Source of the DNA: JAUZRW01 sp034437755 | Lineage (GTDB): Bacteria; Chloroflexota; Anaerolineae; Aggregatilineales; Phototrophicaceae | Length of the DNA stretch: 39,510 bases | Direction: 5' to 3' | Assembly (NCBI GenBank): GCA_034437755.1 | Contig: DAOTTV010000125.1 | Span: 1-39,510, forward strand | Shown here: piece by piece, positions 25,177 to 33,606 of the stretch | How the letters are laid out: each line of letters begins with the position of its first letter | Numbering within the stretch: position 1 is the stretch's first letter | The notes under the pieces: model-generated | Told to the model about the DNA's origin: nothing | Database searches by the model: none | Seen by the model: the letters and a program-made list of their open reading frames with translations, nothing else | Translations under genes and position numbers: made by a program

Positions 25177-25575
25177 TTACTCTGTATCCTCAACTTGTTC
25201 CCACGTCTTTTGCCCCAGTGAGCCGACAATCAGCACCTTCAGGGGCAAGGTCGCACATTTGACGCGGTTGATGGTCAATGAAAGCCCGATCATATCGAAG
25301 ATCATCTGTTTGTCGAGCGCCTGCGCGTCAGCCATCGACATGCCGACCAGCTTTTCGCCGAGCATCGACGCTGATGCCTGGCTGATAGCACAGCCCTCGC
25401 CATCCCAGCCCACACGTTCGATCATATTTTGATCGTTGACGTAGAGCGTCAGGCGCAGGCGATCCCCACAGAGCGAGTTATGCTCCTCATGGTCGAAGTG
25501 CGGGTCATCGAGCAAGCCCCAGTTACGCTGATTGCGGGCATGATCGAGAATGATTTCACGATACATATCTTCCAT
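25177..25575 (-). CDS. sufU: Fe-S assembly protein SufU
   Basis: This 132-residue IscU-like protein is the zinc-bound sulfur acceptor for SufS. It carries the zinc ligands Cys36, Asp38, Cys62 and Cys107 in NSLCGDR, GEGCAIS and RVKCATLP. The insert between the second and third Cys is longer than in IscU, which is the SufU mark. The ATG at 25575 is chosen because it begins MEDMYREIILDHARN. An upstream TTG at 25599 overlaps the sufS stop and would add eight residues. The Rieske gene follows after two bases. Confidence 0.95.
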   Translation of the reverse strand: MEDMYREIILDHARNQRNWGLLDDPHFDHEEHNSLCGDRLRLTLYVNDQNMIERVGWDGEGCAISQASASMLGEKLVGMSMADAQALDKQMIFDMIGLSLTINRVKCATLPLKVLIVGSLGQKTWEQVEDTE

Positions 25576-25595
25576 AACAATATCGTCCTTTATCG

Positions 25596-26852
25596 TCAAA
25601 TGACGAATGTTGTCTTTGCTTTTTCGAGTGCATCTACTAGGCGATCCACTTCATCGAAGGTGTTATAGATGTAAAAGCTCGCCCGTGCGGTCGCATGCGT
25701 GTTGAAGCGGTCATGCAGGGGCATCGCACAGTGATGACCAGCACGCACGGCGATTCCGTCCGCGTCCAGCATCTGCGCGACATCGTGCGCGTGGATGCCA
25801 TCCACTGTGAAGGCGGCAACAGCACCCTTCTGATTGGGGTTTTGCGGCCCGTAGACCGTTACACCTTGCACATCTGCGAGGCGCGCCAGCGCGTATTCAG
25901 TAATCATGCGCTCGTATTGGTGAACATTCGCCATGCCGAGCGCACTCAGATAATCGACCGCGTAGCCCAGTCCGATGCCTTCAGCAATACTGGGTGTGCC
26001 AGCCTCGAACTTATAGGGCAGATCATTCCATGAACTGCCGTCTAGTGTCACGCGAGAGATCATATCGCCCCCGCCTAAAAACGGCGGCATCGCCTCGAGC
26101 AGATCACGCTTGCCGTACAGGATACCAATACCGGTCGGGCCAGCCATTTTGTGACCGCTGAACGCGAAGAAGTCGCAATCCAGCGCCTGCACGTCAACCG
26201 GCATGTGTGGCACGCTTTGTGCGCCATCGACCAGAATTAGCGCACCAGCAGAGTGTGCCAGTTGCGCCATCGCCTGCACTGGATTGACCGTGCCTAGCAC
26301 GTTCGACGAATGAACGACGGCCACCATTTTCACCGGCTCATCAGCGAGCAATTGCCGATAAGCCGCCATGTCGAGCGTGCCATCATCCAGCACAGGAATA
26401 TACTTCAGCTGAAAGCCTTTTTCATGGGCGAGCATCTGCCATGGCACGATATTGGCATGGTGTTCCATAACGGTCGATAACACGACATCGCCTTTAGTCA
26501 AGTTAACACGTCCCCACGTCTGCACGACGAGGTTGATACTCTCGGTCGTGCCGCGCGTATACAGGACTTCGCGGTGGTTATCCGCGTTGATGAACGCTTT
26601 CATCTTCTTGCGGGCTTGTTCGTAGGCTTCAGTCGCCTGTTCGCTGAGTTTGTGAATGCCACGATGAACGTTCGCGTGGTAGGTTTCGTAGTAGGTCTGC
26701 ATCGCGTCGATAACCATACTCGGTTTTTGACTAGATGCAGCATTATCGAGGAAAATCAACGGTACATCATCATGGTGCATTTGCTGTAATATGGGAAAAT
26801 CCGCCCGAACGTGATCAATGTCGTAGGGCAGAGCTTGGTTACTGATGGTCAT
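25596..26852 (-). CDS. sufS: cysteine desulfurase SufS
   Basis: This 418-residue PLP enzyme takes sulfur from cysteine for cluster assembly. The PLP lysine is K235 in FSGHKMAGPTG and the persulfide Cys is C375 in RAGHHCAMP, typical of group II desulfurases. It acts with SufU, its direct neighbour. It is separated from sufD by 186 bases that hold a terminator and a miniature element, so it may have its own promoter. Confidence 0.97.
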   Translation of the reverse strand: MTISNQALPYDIDHVRADFPILQQMHHDDVPLIFLDNAASSQKPSMVIDAMQTYYETYHANVHRGIHKLSEQATEAYEQARKKMKAFINADNHREVLYTRGTTESINLVVQTWGRVNLTKGDVVLSTVMEHHANIVPWQMLAHEKGFQLKYIPVLDDGTLDMAAYRQLLADEPVKMVAVVHSSNVLGTVNPVQAMAQLAHSAGALILVDGAQSVPHMPVDVQALDCDFFAFSGHKMAGPTGIGILYGKRDLLEAMPPFLGGGDMISRVTLDGSSWNDLPYKFEAGTPSIAEGIGLGYAVDYLSALGMANVHQYERMITEYALARLADVQGVTVYGPQNPNQKGAVAAFTVDGIHAHDVAQMLDADGIAVRAGHHCAMPLHDRFNTHATARASFYIYNTFDEVDRLVDALEKAKTTFVI

Positions 26853-26930
26853 GAGGCATAAATCTCCAAAACTTATCTTGTACTTATTTTAACAAAAAAT
26901 GAGCAATATTTCAGGCGAATATATGTCATA

Positions 26931-26956
26931 GGCTCTTTGGGACTTCGCAAAGAACC
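26931..26956 (-). mobile_element. minimal MITE remnant, copy 4
   Basis: These 26 bp consist only of one terminal repeat, GGCTCTTTGGGACTTCG, joined to the tip of the other, CAAAGAACC. They are bounded by exact 8-bp repeats ATGTCATA at 26923-26930 and 26957-26964. The interior and most of one terminal repeat are gone. It lies between the sufD terminator and sufS. Confidence 0.75.
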
Positions 26957-26986
26957 ATGTCATATCTATCATAGTAATTCAGCAAT

Positions 26987-27013
26987 CAAAAAGGCGCACC
27001 CGCAGGCACGCCT
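26987..27013 (-). terminator. intrinsic terminator after sufD
   Basis: On the minus strand a 9-bp stem with two G-T pairs (27005-27013 with 26992-27000) and a four-base loop CGCA is followed by five T. It lies 26 bases after the sufD stop and would divide sufCBD from sufSU. Confidence 0.75.
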
Positions 27014-27038
27014 ATTTGAGATGTGGTTTCGCAATGCG

Positions 27039-28373
27039 TTAACCGACGATCTTCGCTTCGATTTCTTCCATCAGGCGATCGCGCACCCGTTCAAAGGGAA
27101 TGCGTTGCAGTAGCTCATCGAAGAAGCCCTCAATCACCATCAGTTCAGCCTGTGGACGCTCGATCCCGCGACTCATCAGGTAGAAGATCGGCTCTTGTTC
27201 CAGCGTGCCGAAGGTCGCCGCGTGCGAGCAAGCGACATCATCCGCTTCGATTTCCAAGCCGGGGATGCCGTCCATACGCGCGTCGTCGCTGAGGACAAGA
27301 TTACGGCAAACCTGATAGCCATCGATCCTCTGCATCTGCGGTAGTGACTTAATCATCCCTTGCCAGAGTGTACGTGCGGTATCACGCGCCGCGCCCTTGA
27401 ACAAGAGATCAGAGTATGTCAGCGGTGCGTTATGGTTCTGCTGGGTATCTAAATCGAAAAACTGGTTCTTATCAGCGAAGAAGAAGCCCGACACACGCGC
27501 TGTCGTGCCTTTGCCTTCGATGTCAACTTCGATGAAGGCTTTGGTCAGGCGACTGCCCATGTTACCGATGATCCAATCCAGATTCGCATCACGACCGACG
27601 ACTGCGCGCTGATGACTGAATTCATAGGTCTGGCGATTCCATTCTTGCAAGGACACATAGCGCAAGTTCGAGGCATCGCCGGCAATCAATTCGGTTGCCC
27701 CGATGTACGAACTGTGCTTCTCGCCTGCGGCGCTGGCATAATCGACCTGTACGGTTGCCTGTGCATTTTCTTCGACGACGACCAGCGTATGACCAAGCGA
27801 CGCGCCATCATGCGTGTTGTAGATGACAACGTGCATCGGCAGTTCAGCGACTTTGCCGCGAGGCACATGGACAAACGCACCGTAGTTCCACATCGCGGCG
27901 TGCAGAGCGGCAAATTTGCCCATATCAGGCGTGACAGCTTTGGTGGACAGGTTCGCTTGCACCAATTCGGGGTGTTCTTGCACAGCAGTTGCCAGATCGG
28001 TGAAGATCACACCGGCGTCTGTCAGTTCCGGTGCTATTTCGTGATGGACAACTTTGCCATCAACGATCACCAGCAACCCGCCCTGCTTATCACCGACGAG
28101 TGGTTCTAATTGCTTTTGCGGCACGGTGTCCGCGCTCGCCCCATTCGGGCTAGTGATGACATCTGCTTCGTCCCATTTGATAGTACGATAATCTGTACGC
28201 CGCCACTCTTCTTCTTTGTCGGGCATGGGCAAGCCTTCATAGGTCTCCCATGCAGAGAGGCGCAGATCGCGCAACCATTGCGGTTCATTCATTTTTTCGC
28301 TCAATGCCTCGACATCCGCCTGTGTGTAGCGCGGTTGCGCCGGGGCATCAGACCGGCGTTTTACAACGACCAC
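27039..28373 (-). CDS. sufD: Fe-S assembly protein SufD
   Basis: This 444-residue protein partners with SufB and SufC in the scaffold that builds iron-sulfur clusters. The C-terminal half shows the SufBD beta-helix with LEIEADDVACSHAAT, including the conserved His of the SufB-SufD interface, then FYLMSRGI. The start is GTG at 28373, 10 bases after AAGGAG. A perfect 30-bp palindrome lies in the gap to sufB upstream. The product probably sits in a SufB-SufC2-SufD complex in the cytoplasm. Confidence 0.95.
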   Translation of the reverse strand: MVVVKRRSDAPAQPRYTQADVEALSEKMNEPQWLRDLRLSAWETYEGLPMPDKEEEWRRTDYRTIKWDEADVITSPNGASADTVPQKQLEPLVGDKQGGLLVIVDGKVVHHEIAPELTDAGVIFTDLATAVQEHPELVQANLSTKAVTPDMGKFAALHAAMWNYGAFVHVPRGKVAELPMHVVIYNTHDGASLGHTLVVVEENAQATVQVDYASAAGEKHSSYIGATELIAGDASNLRYVSLQEWNRQTYEFSHQRAVVGRDANLDWIIGNMGSRLTKAFIEVDIEGKGTTARVSGFFFADKNQFFDLDTQQNHNAPLTYSDLLFKGAARDTARTLWQGMIKSLPQMQRIDGYQVCRNLVLSDDARMDGIPGLEIEADDVACSHAATFGTLEQEPIFYLMSRGIERPQAELMVIEGFFDELLQRIPFERVRDRLMEEIEAKIVG

Positions 28374-28410
28374 CGTTTGTCTACTCCTTGTGTGTTATCT
28401 ATTGTTGATA

Positions 28411-28440
28411 CGCAGGGGCGAAGCATGCTTCGCCCCTGCG
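28411..28440. repeat. perfect 30-bp palindrome between sufB and sufD
   Basis: Arm CGCAGGGGCGAAGCA is followed at once by its exact reverse complement. It lies in the 95-base gap inside the suf operon. It could be an mRNA-stability hairpin, an attenuator or a protein-binding site. No T-run follows on the minus strand. It differs from the miniature elements, which have a different core. Confidence 0.85.
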
Positions 28441-28468
28441 GTATGAGTTGTATTTGTAACGGGATACG

Positions 28469-29923
28469 TTACCCGATCGACCCTTCCAGTTGGATCTGGA
28501 TGAGGCGGTTCATCTCAAGCGCGTATTCCATCGGCAGTTCTTTCACCAGCGGCTCAAGGAAACCGTTGACGATCATCGCGTTGGCTTCGTCTTCGCTCAG
28601 ACCGCGGCTCATCAGGTAGAAGAGTTGATCTTCACCGATCTTGCTCACCGATGCTTCGTGCCCCATCGTGACATCTTTGGCATCCACTTCGATCGTGGGA
28701 TACGTGTCCGAGCGGCTGTAATCATCGAGCAGGAGCGCGTCACAGACGACGTTGCTCTTGACGTGATCAGCACCTTCGTCGATCTTCAGCAGACCGCGAT
28801 AGCTGGAACGACCGCCATCCTTGCTGATCGACTTGCTGATGATTTGGCTAGTGGTGTTAGGCGCGAGATGTGTGATCTTCGCACCGGCATCTTGATGTTG
28901 ACCCTTACCGGAGAATGCGATCGACAGTACTTCGCCGTGTGCGCCTTCACCCTTGAGGATCACTGCCGGATACTTCATCGTCAGGCGGCTACCAAGATTG
29001 CCATCGACCCATTCCATGGTCGCGTTCGTCTCAGCAACAGCGCGCTTGGTGACGAGGTTATAAACGTTATTCGACCAATTCTGGATGGTCGTATAGCGGC
29101 AACGCCCGCCTTCTTTGACGATAATCTCGACGACGGCGCTGTGCAGGCTGTCGCTACTGTAAGTCGGCGCGGTGCAACCTTCGACGTAGTGAACGTATGC
29201 GCCTTCATCGACGATGATCAGTGTGCGCTCGAACTGACCCATATTCTGCGTGTTAATGCGGAAGTAGGCTTGGAGCGGCATTTCAACATGGACACCGGGC
29301 GGCACGTAGATGAAGCTCCCACCTGACCACACAGCCGTGTTCAGCGCGGCGAACTTATTGTCATTGTACGGGATGATCGTCGCGAAGTATTCTTTGACGA
29401 TTTCAGGATATTCGCGCAGGCCGCTATCCATATCGAGGAAGAGCACGCCTTTGTCTTCGAGATCCTGACGAATGTTGTGATAGACGGACTCGCTATCGTA
29501 TTGCGCGCTCACACCTTGCAGATACTTGGCTTCTGCTTCGGGGATGCCGAGGCGATCGAAAGTGTCCTTGATTTCTGGCGGCACTTCGTCCCAATCGCGT
29601 TCGGTCTTGTCGGTAGCACGCACATAATAGTAGATGTCGTCATAGTCGATCTGACCAACATCACCACCCCATTGCGGTGTCGGGCGGCTTTCGAATTCGC
29701 GGTAGGCTTCCACGCGGATGTCAGTCATCCATTGCGGTTCGTTCTTCATACGGCTAATCCCGCGCACGAGGTCTTCCGAGATGCCTTTTTCGCTGACGTA
29801 AGCGTATTTCACATCATCATCATGGAAACCGTAGGCTTCGTCATAAGTTGCACGAACGTCTTTTAAGGAACTTTCTTCTTGTGTTAGTTGCTTTTCACTT
29901 GGGACAAAGTTCATATCAGTCAT
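28469..29923 (-). CDS. sufB: Fe-S assembly protein SufB
   Basis: This 484-residue scaffold subunit assembles nascent clusters with SufC and SufD. VEGCTAPTYSSDSLH and a CDALLLDDYSRSDTYP segment hold conserved cluster-related residues, including the Cys corresponding to the known SufB scaffold site. QLFYLMSRGLSEDEA near the end is the family signature. The gene is the second of the unit sufC-sufB-sufD and starts 37 bases after the sufC stop. The ATG at 29923 is clear. Confidence 0.97.
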   Translation of the reverse strand: MTDMNFVPSEKQLTQEESSLKDVRATYDEAYGFHDDDVKYAYVSEKGISEDLVRGISRMKNEPQWMTDIRVEAYREFESRPTPQWGGDVGQIDYDDIYYYVRATDKTERDWDEVPPEIKDTFDRLGIPEAEAKYLQGVSAQYDSESVYHNIRQDLEDKGVLFLDMDSGLREYPEIVKEYFATIIPYNDNKFAALNTAVWSGGSFIYVPPGVHVEMPLQAYFRINTQNMGQFERTLIIVDEGAYVHYVEGCTAPTYSSDSLHSAVVEIIVKEGGRCRYTTIQNWSNNVYNLVTKRAVAETNATMEWVDGNLGSRLTMKYPAVILKGEGAHGEVLSIAFSGKGQHQDAGAKITHLAPNTTSQIISKSISKDGGRSSYRGLLKIDEGADHVKSNVVCDALLLDDYSRSDTYPTIEVDAKDVTMGHEASVSKIGEDQLFYLMSRGLSEDEANAMIVNGFLEPLVKELPMEYALEMNRLIQIQLEGSIG

Positions 29924-29960
29924 TTGTGATTACCCTTGCTAAATTCAGATCGTGTGCAGG

Positions 29961-30746
29961 TTAAGCGGTTTCAGGCTGACTGTGCTTCTCACGAAGCCAT
30001 TCGTAGCCTTGTTCTTCTAGTTGTATGGCAAGTTCAGCACCACCACTTTCGACAACGCGCCCGTTAAGCATCACATGCACGTAATCGGGGTTGACGTATT
30101 CCAGCATGCGTTGGTAGTGCGTGATGACCAGTGTACCCATATTGGGGCCGGTGAGCTTTTGCACACCCTCAGCCACGATGCGAAGCGCATCAATATCGAG
30201 ACCGGAATCGGTTTCATCGAGAACGGCGATTTTCGGCTCGAGCGTTGCCATTTGCAGGACTTCAGCCCGCTTCTTCTCACCACCGCTGAAGCCTTCATTG
30301 AGGTAACGTCCAGCGAAGCTGTGGTCGATGCCGAGTGAGTTCATCTTCTCGCGCAGGAGACGCACGAACTTAGGTATTGCAATGCCCTTGCTATCGGGGT
30401 CTTCTTCTTTCATACGCGAATTAATCGCCTGACGGAGGAAGTTTGCCAGCGTCACACCCGGGATTGTGACCGGGTATTGAAACGCGAGGAACAAACCAGC
30501 GCGACTGCGTTCATCCGGCTCCATTTCGAGCAAATCTTCGCCGTCGAAAATCACTTCGCCATCGGTGACTTCATAAGCAGGATTGCCCATGAGGACGTTA
30601 GCGAGTGTGCTTTTACCAGAACCGTTCGGGCCCATCAGCGCATGGATTTCACCCTGTTTGATGGTCAAATTAACACCACGCAGGATCGGTTGTTCATTTT
30701 CTTTGACGCGCGCGTGGAGGTTGCGGATTTCGAGGGTCACACCCAT
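29961..30746 (-). CDS. sufC: Fe-S assembly ATPase SufC
   Basis: This 261-residue ABC-type ATPase drives the SufBCD scaffold. Walker A GPNGSGKST is at 39-47, the signature FSGGEKKR at 153-160, and Walker B IAVLDETDSGLD at about 173-184. It has no membrane domain, as expected for SufC. It is the first gene of the suf unit, with a strong promoter 77 bases upstream. Confidence 0.97.
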   Translation of the reverse strand: MGVTLEIRNLHARVKENEQPILRGVNLTIKQGEIHALMGPNGSGKSTLANVLMGNPAYEVTDGEVIFDGEDLLEMEPDERSRAGLFLAFQYPVTIPGVTLANFLRQAINSRMKEEDPDSKGIAIPKFVRLLREKMNSLGIDHSFAGRYLNEGFSGGEKKRAEVLQMATLEPKIAVLDETDSGLDIDALRIVAEGVQKLTGPNMGTLVITHYQRMLEYVNPDYVHVMLNGRVVESGGAELAIQLEEQGYEWLREKHSQPETA

Positions 30747-30822
30747 GTAGCAGACCTTTCTTTACTCATTTATTTTTAATGGTTGTTAAATTTTATGTGT
30801 ACCTAGAGGTTAAACTATTCAC

Positions 30823-30851
30823 AGTATAGCAAGTTGCGTGTGGCGTGTCAA
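30823..30851 (-). promoter_or_regulatory. strong promoter of the suf operon
   Basis: On the minus strand TTGACA (30851-30846) and TATACT (30828-30823) are separated by 17 bases. The -10 sits in TGCTATACTG, an extended -10. This is the best promoter in the window. The -10 region also has CTAT/ATAG symmetry that could hold a repressor, but no known IscR or SufR site can be claimed. Confidence 0.8.
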
Positions 30852-30998
30852 TATTTATGATGAATATCTTTTAAATTCGCGTGTTTTTCGATAGTATAGG
30901 GATCAAGACAAGTCTTCAGCGATCTATTGACGGGGATTATGTATTCCTGTTACGCTGATAGCATATCATACACGGTACAACAGTCAGAGGTGGAACTG

Positions 30999-31301
30999 AT
31001 GGATGCAACCAACAAAGAAGAAGGCTTGATCGAAGCCCTACGTAGCGTCATTGATCCTGAAATTGGCATGAACATTATCGAGTTAGGCTTGGTTCGCAAG
31101 ACTGAGATCAACGATGATGGCGCGCATGTCACCATGATTATGACAACGCCATTTTGCCCGTATGCGCCACAATTGCTGGAGCAAACACGGCGTACAGCAC
31201 AAGATTTCCTCGGCGTGCCGGCCACAATCGAGATGGGCATGGAGATGTGGGATCCGTCGATGATGGAAGAAGGCGCGGCAAACGACTGGGGTTTGTTCTA
31301 A
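30999..31301 (+). CDS. SufT-like MIP18/DUF59 protein
   Basis: This 100-residue protein is of the MIP18/PaaD (DUF59) type, which helps mature Fe-S proteins. SVIDPEIGMNIIELGLV matches the family's DPE motif, and a C-terminal TTPFCPYAP carries the conserved Cys. The ATG at 30999 lies 5 bases after AGAGGTGG. An open frame starting at a TTG at 30927 is unlikely to be coding upstream. It diverges from sufC, which supports a role in the same pathway. Confidence 0.9.
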   Translation: MDATNKEEGLIEALRSVIDPEIGMNIIELGLVRKTEINDDGAHVTMIMTTPFCPYAPQLLEQTRRTAQDFLGVPATIEMGMEMWDPSMMEEGAANDWGLF

Positions 31302-31327
31302 ACACTTGTTACAGATCCGATTTCATG

Positions 31328-31357
31328 CGGGTGCATCTTGATTGATGCACCCGTTTT
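31328..31357 (+). terminator. intrinsic terminator after sufT-like gene
   Basis: A 10-bp perfect stem (31328-31337 with 31344-31353) and a six-base loop are followed by four T. It lies between convergent genes. Confidence 0.85.
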
Positions 31358-31384
31358 GCGTTCGAGGCTGTTACAGCGTGTACA

Positions 31385-33532
31385 TCACGGGCGATTATTA
31401 CGAATCCACAGCACCGGATCGATGTAATCGCGCTTGATGCGGTTGAAATCCAGCCCCGGCCAATCTTCAGGGTTCGACTCTAGCTTGGTCGTGGGGCTGA
31501 TGTCATAGTGCAAGTGCGGGATGAAGCGCCCGAAGGCATCGCCCACTTCAGCGACTTTCTCGCCTCGTCCGACGATATCGCCGGGCTTGACCTGCATATT
31601 CTGCACATGACCATAACGACTGTAGACAATCATGCCACCGGGCTTGCCCAGTGGATAATGACGAATGACGATCACATTACCCCAGACAGGGAAGCGTTCG
31701 GCAAAGACAACAATGCCCGCCGCCACAGAATACACGGGCTGACCAAGATCATCTTGTGGCAAACGACCCCAGTTGAGGTCAGCACCAGTGTGATAAGCCG
31801 TATCATTGAGATAGAGCTCGGCATAGGGCGAGACATCGCGCCACGCGGAGGGCCAGACTGTTTCGCTGTTGCGCTCGGCTTCAGTACCCACTGGCGAGTC
31901 GAAGCCATCGGCAACCGGCACGTCGTTGACGATAATAATGCCGGTCTTCTCGCCGGGCGTGCCGCCGATGTCGCCGCCGCCGTTGTCATCATCACCCCCG
32001 CTATCATCATCCCTAGGGATAGTCACGATACGTCGGAAACGCACGGCATCGAATGCGATTTCTTTATCGGTCTCGCCTGTGACATCGTTTAGGAAAACTT
32101 TACCCGCGTTCTCTTGCTCTTTGACCAGATCAAAAATGCCGAGTGATACCCAGCGGTTACGGCTCGCCTGCTGGTTGATGTCGATCACGACTTCGGTAGT
32201 TGTCCCGCGTATGCCGTGTACTTTGTAGCGGGCGCGGGTCGTCGTCGCGTGGCGTGCAGGGATGAACACTGAAATCTCGTAGCGCCCCGATTCGGGCAGG
32301 TCGGTTTTCCATTCTGCCCAGACCGAACTGATGCGTGCTTCCGTCTGTTTGTAGAGGACGGGCCAGCCCCATGTCCCCTCGAACTCTTCAAACGCAACAC
32401 CGATTTCATAATTACCGGAGCGGAAATCCTCGCCTTTTGGCACCACCAGCACTTCTTCGGCAAAATACTCGCCTTCTTCGTCACGGTCTTCTGATGGATC
32501 ATATTCCACTTCCAGATTGACTGCGCCGAATTGCGAGATCACACCGTAGCGCCACCAGCTAACCCCACGCGCCCCATGTCGGGATGTTGAGAGGGTATGC
32601 GCGGCAATCTGATCGATCAGCGGGGCATCCCCCTGTAGCACCGGCAACACCGGACGACCATACGTCCCCCAGACATCGTATGTCTCTTGCAGTGTCTGCT
32701 CGGGTGTCTTACGGAAGGTCGCCCAGTACGATTGTGTGTGAATACTGTTGACGAACGGGAACCACTCATCGGGAAAGATCGATTGAAAGTGTTGCGAGCG
32801 CGGATCGACAGTCATGCCGATGTGGTAATCCCCGCCAATCGCGCGCCGGATTGCCATCATGTATGGGCGCACGCCATCGCGCTCCCCTTGCCAGAAGCCC
32901 TGATACGGCTCGACATCGAGAATCATAGACTTCACGCCCGGCACATTGCAAACGTCAGCGATGATCGACGTTTCAGCCGCCACATCCAAGCCTTGTGGCA
33001 CACACCATGCATGGAACTCTAAACCGTGATCTGCTAGCACTTGCACCCAGCGTTTCACATCATCAGGGCCATGAATTGCCATCTGCGAGGTATCGAAGTC
33101 CCCCATCCAGTTTGAGCCATCACTGGTCTTGACCCACACGGCGTTAACATTGGGGGCGAGACGTTTGATATTCGCCGCTAATTCTTCGATTGTGTTTTCG
33201 GGGACGCTCTGCCCTTTCCAGTGCCAGATTGCAACGTGACCATCGTATGGGGTCTCCACACCTTCATCGGGTGGGGTTACAGCTTCTTCAAAATCGACGA
33301 CACTGCCGGCAACCCAGCCACCGATGCCATTTAGCTCCATCCAATACCAGTCATCGGATGTTCGTGTGTTCGGGAAATACAGCACGAGCGTATTATTCCG
33401 TAGATCGCCAACATCGCGATAACTCACACCAGGGCCCGAGCGAATATTGGCATATGACATCTTGGTATTGGCAATCGCCGTCACGCCACTGCCAGCATCA
33501 TCGGGCTTAGGCACATCTATCACAGCACTCAT
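31385..33532 (-). CDS. multidomain hydrolase: SH3b, TIM-barrel, golvesin, M23
   Basis: This 715-residue protein has four parts in order. There is a bacterial SH3 domain (about 22-80, NIRSGPG), then a TIM-barrel glycoside-hydrolase-like domain (about 98-335) with acidic pair D206/E208 in ILDVEP. A golvesin-like beta domain (about 394-502, IPARHATTTRARY) and a Gly/Asp linker lead to an M23 peptidase (about 540-715) with H581/D585 and HLH (673-675). It has no signal peptide that I can see. The ATG at 33532 lies 9 bases after GGAGT. It probably acts on peptidoglycan or another polymer, but how it leaves the cell is unclear. Confidence 0.88.
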   Translation of the reverse strand: MSAVIDVPKPDDAGSGVTAIANTKMSYANIRSGPGVSYRDVGDLRNNTLVLYFPNTRTSDDWYWMELNGIGGWVAGSVVDFEEAVTPPDEGVETPYDGHVAIWHWKGQSVPENTIEELAANIKRLAPNVNAVWVKTSDGSNWMGDFDTSQMAIHGPDDVKRWVQVLADHGLEFHAWCVPQGLDVAAETSIIADVCNVPGVKSMILDVEPYQGFWQGERDGVRPYMMAIRRAIGGDYHIGMTVDPRSQHFQSIFPDEWFPFVNSIHTQSYWATFRKTPEQTLQETYDVWGTYGRPVLPVLQGDAPLIDQIAAHTLSTSRHGARGVSWWRYGVISQFGAVNLEVEYDPSEDRDEEGEYFAEEVLVVPKGEDFRSGNYEIGVAFEEFEGTWGWPVLYKQTEARISSVWAEWKTDLPESGRYEISVFIPARHATTTRARYKVHGIRGTTTEVVIDINQQASRNRWVSLGIFDLVKEQENAGKVFLNDVTGETDKEIAFDAVRFRRIVTIPRDDDSGGDDDNGGGDIGGTPGEKTGIIIVNDVPVADGFDSPVGTEAERNSETVWPSAWRDVSPYAELYLNDTAYHTGADLNWGRLPQDDLGQPVYSVAAGIVVFAERFPVWGNVIVIRHYPLGKPGGMIVYSRYGHVQNMQVKPGDIVGRGEKVAEVGDAFGRFIPHLHYDISPTTKLESNPEDWPGLDFNRIKRDYIDPVLWIRNNRP

Positions 33533-33606
33533 AATTACGACACTCCTATAACGAATCGCTAACATTAGAGTTGATAATAGTACAAGTTAGCATTTCGCGC
33601 AAAAAG

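Noticed and set aside
28490..29326. 278-codon plus-strand frame
   Set aside because: It is antisense to sufB, which is certain on the minus strand. Codon structure of the real gene keeps the opposite frame open.
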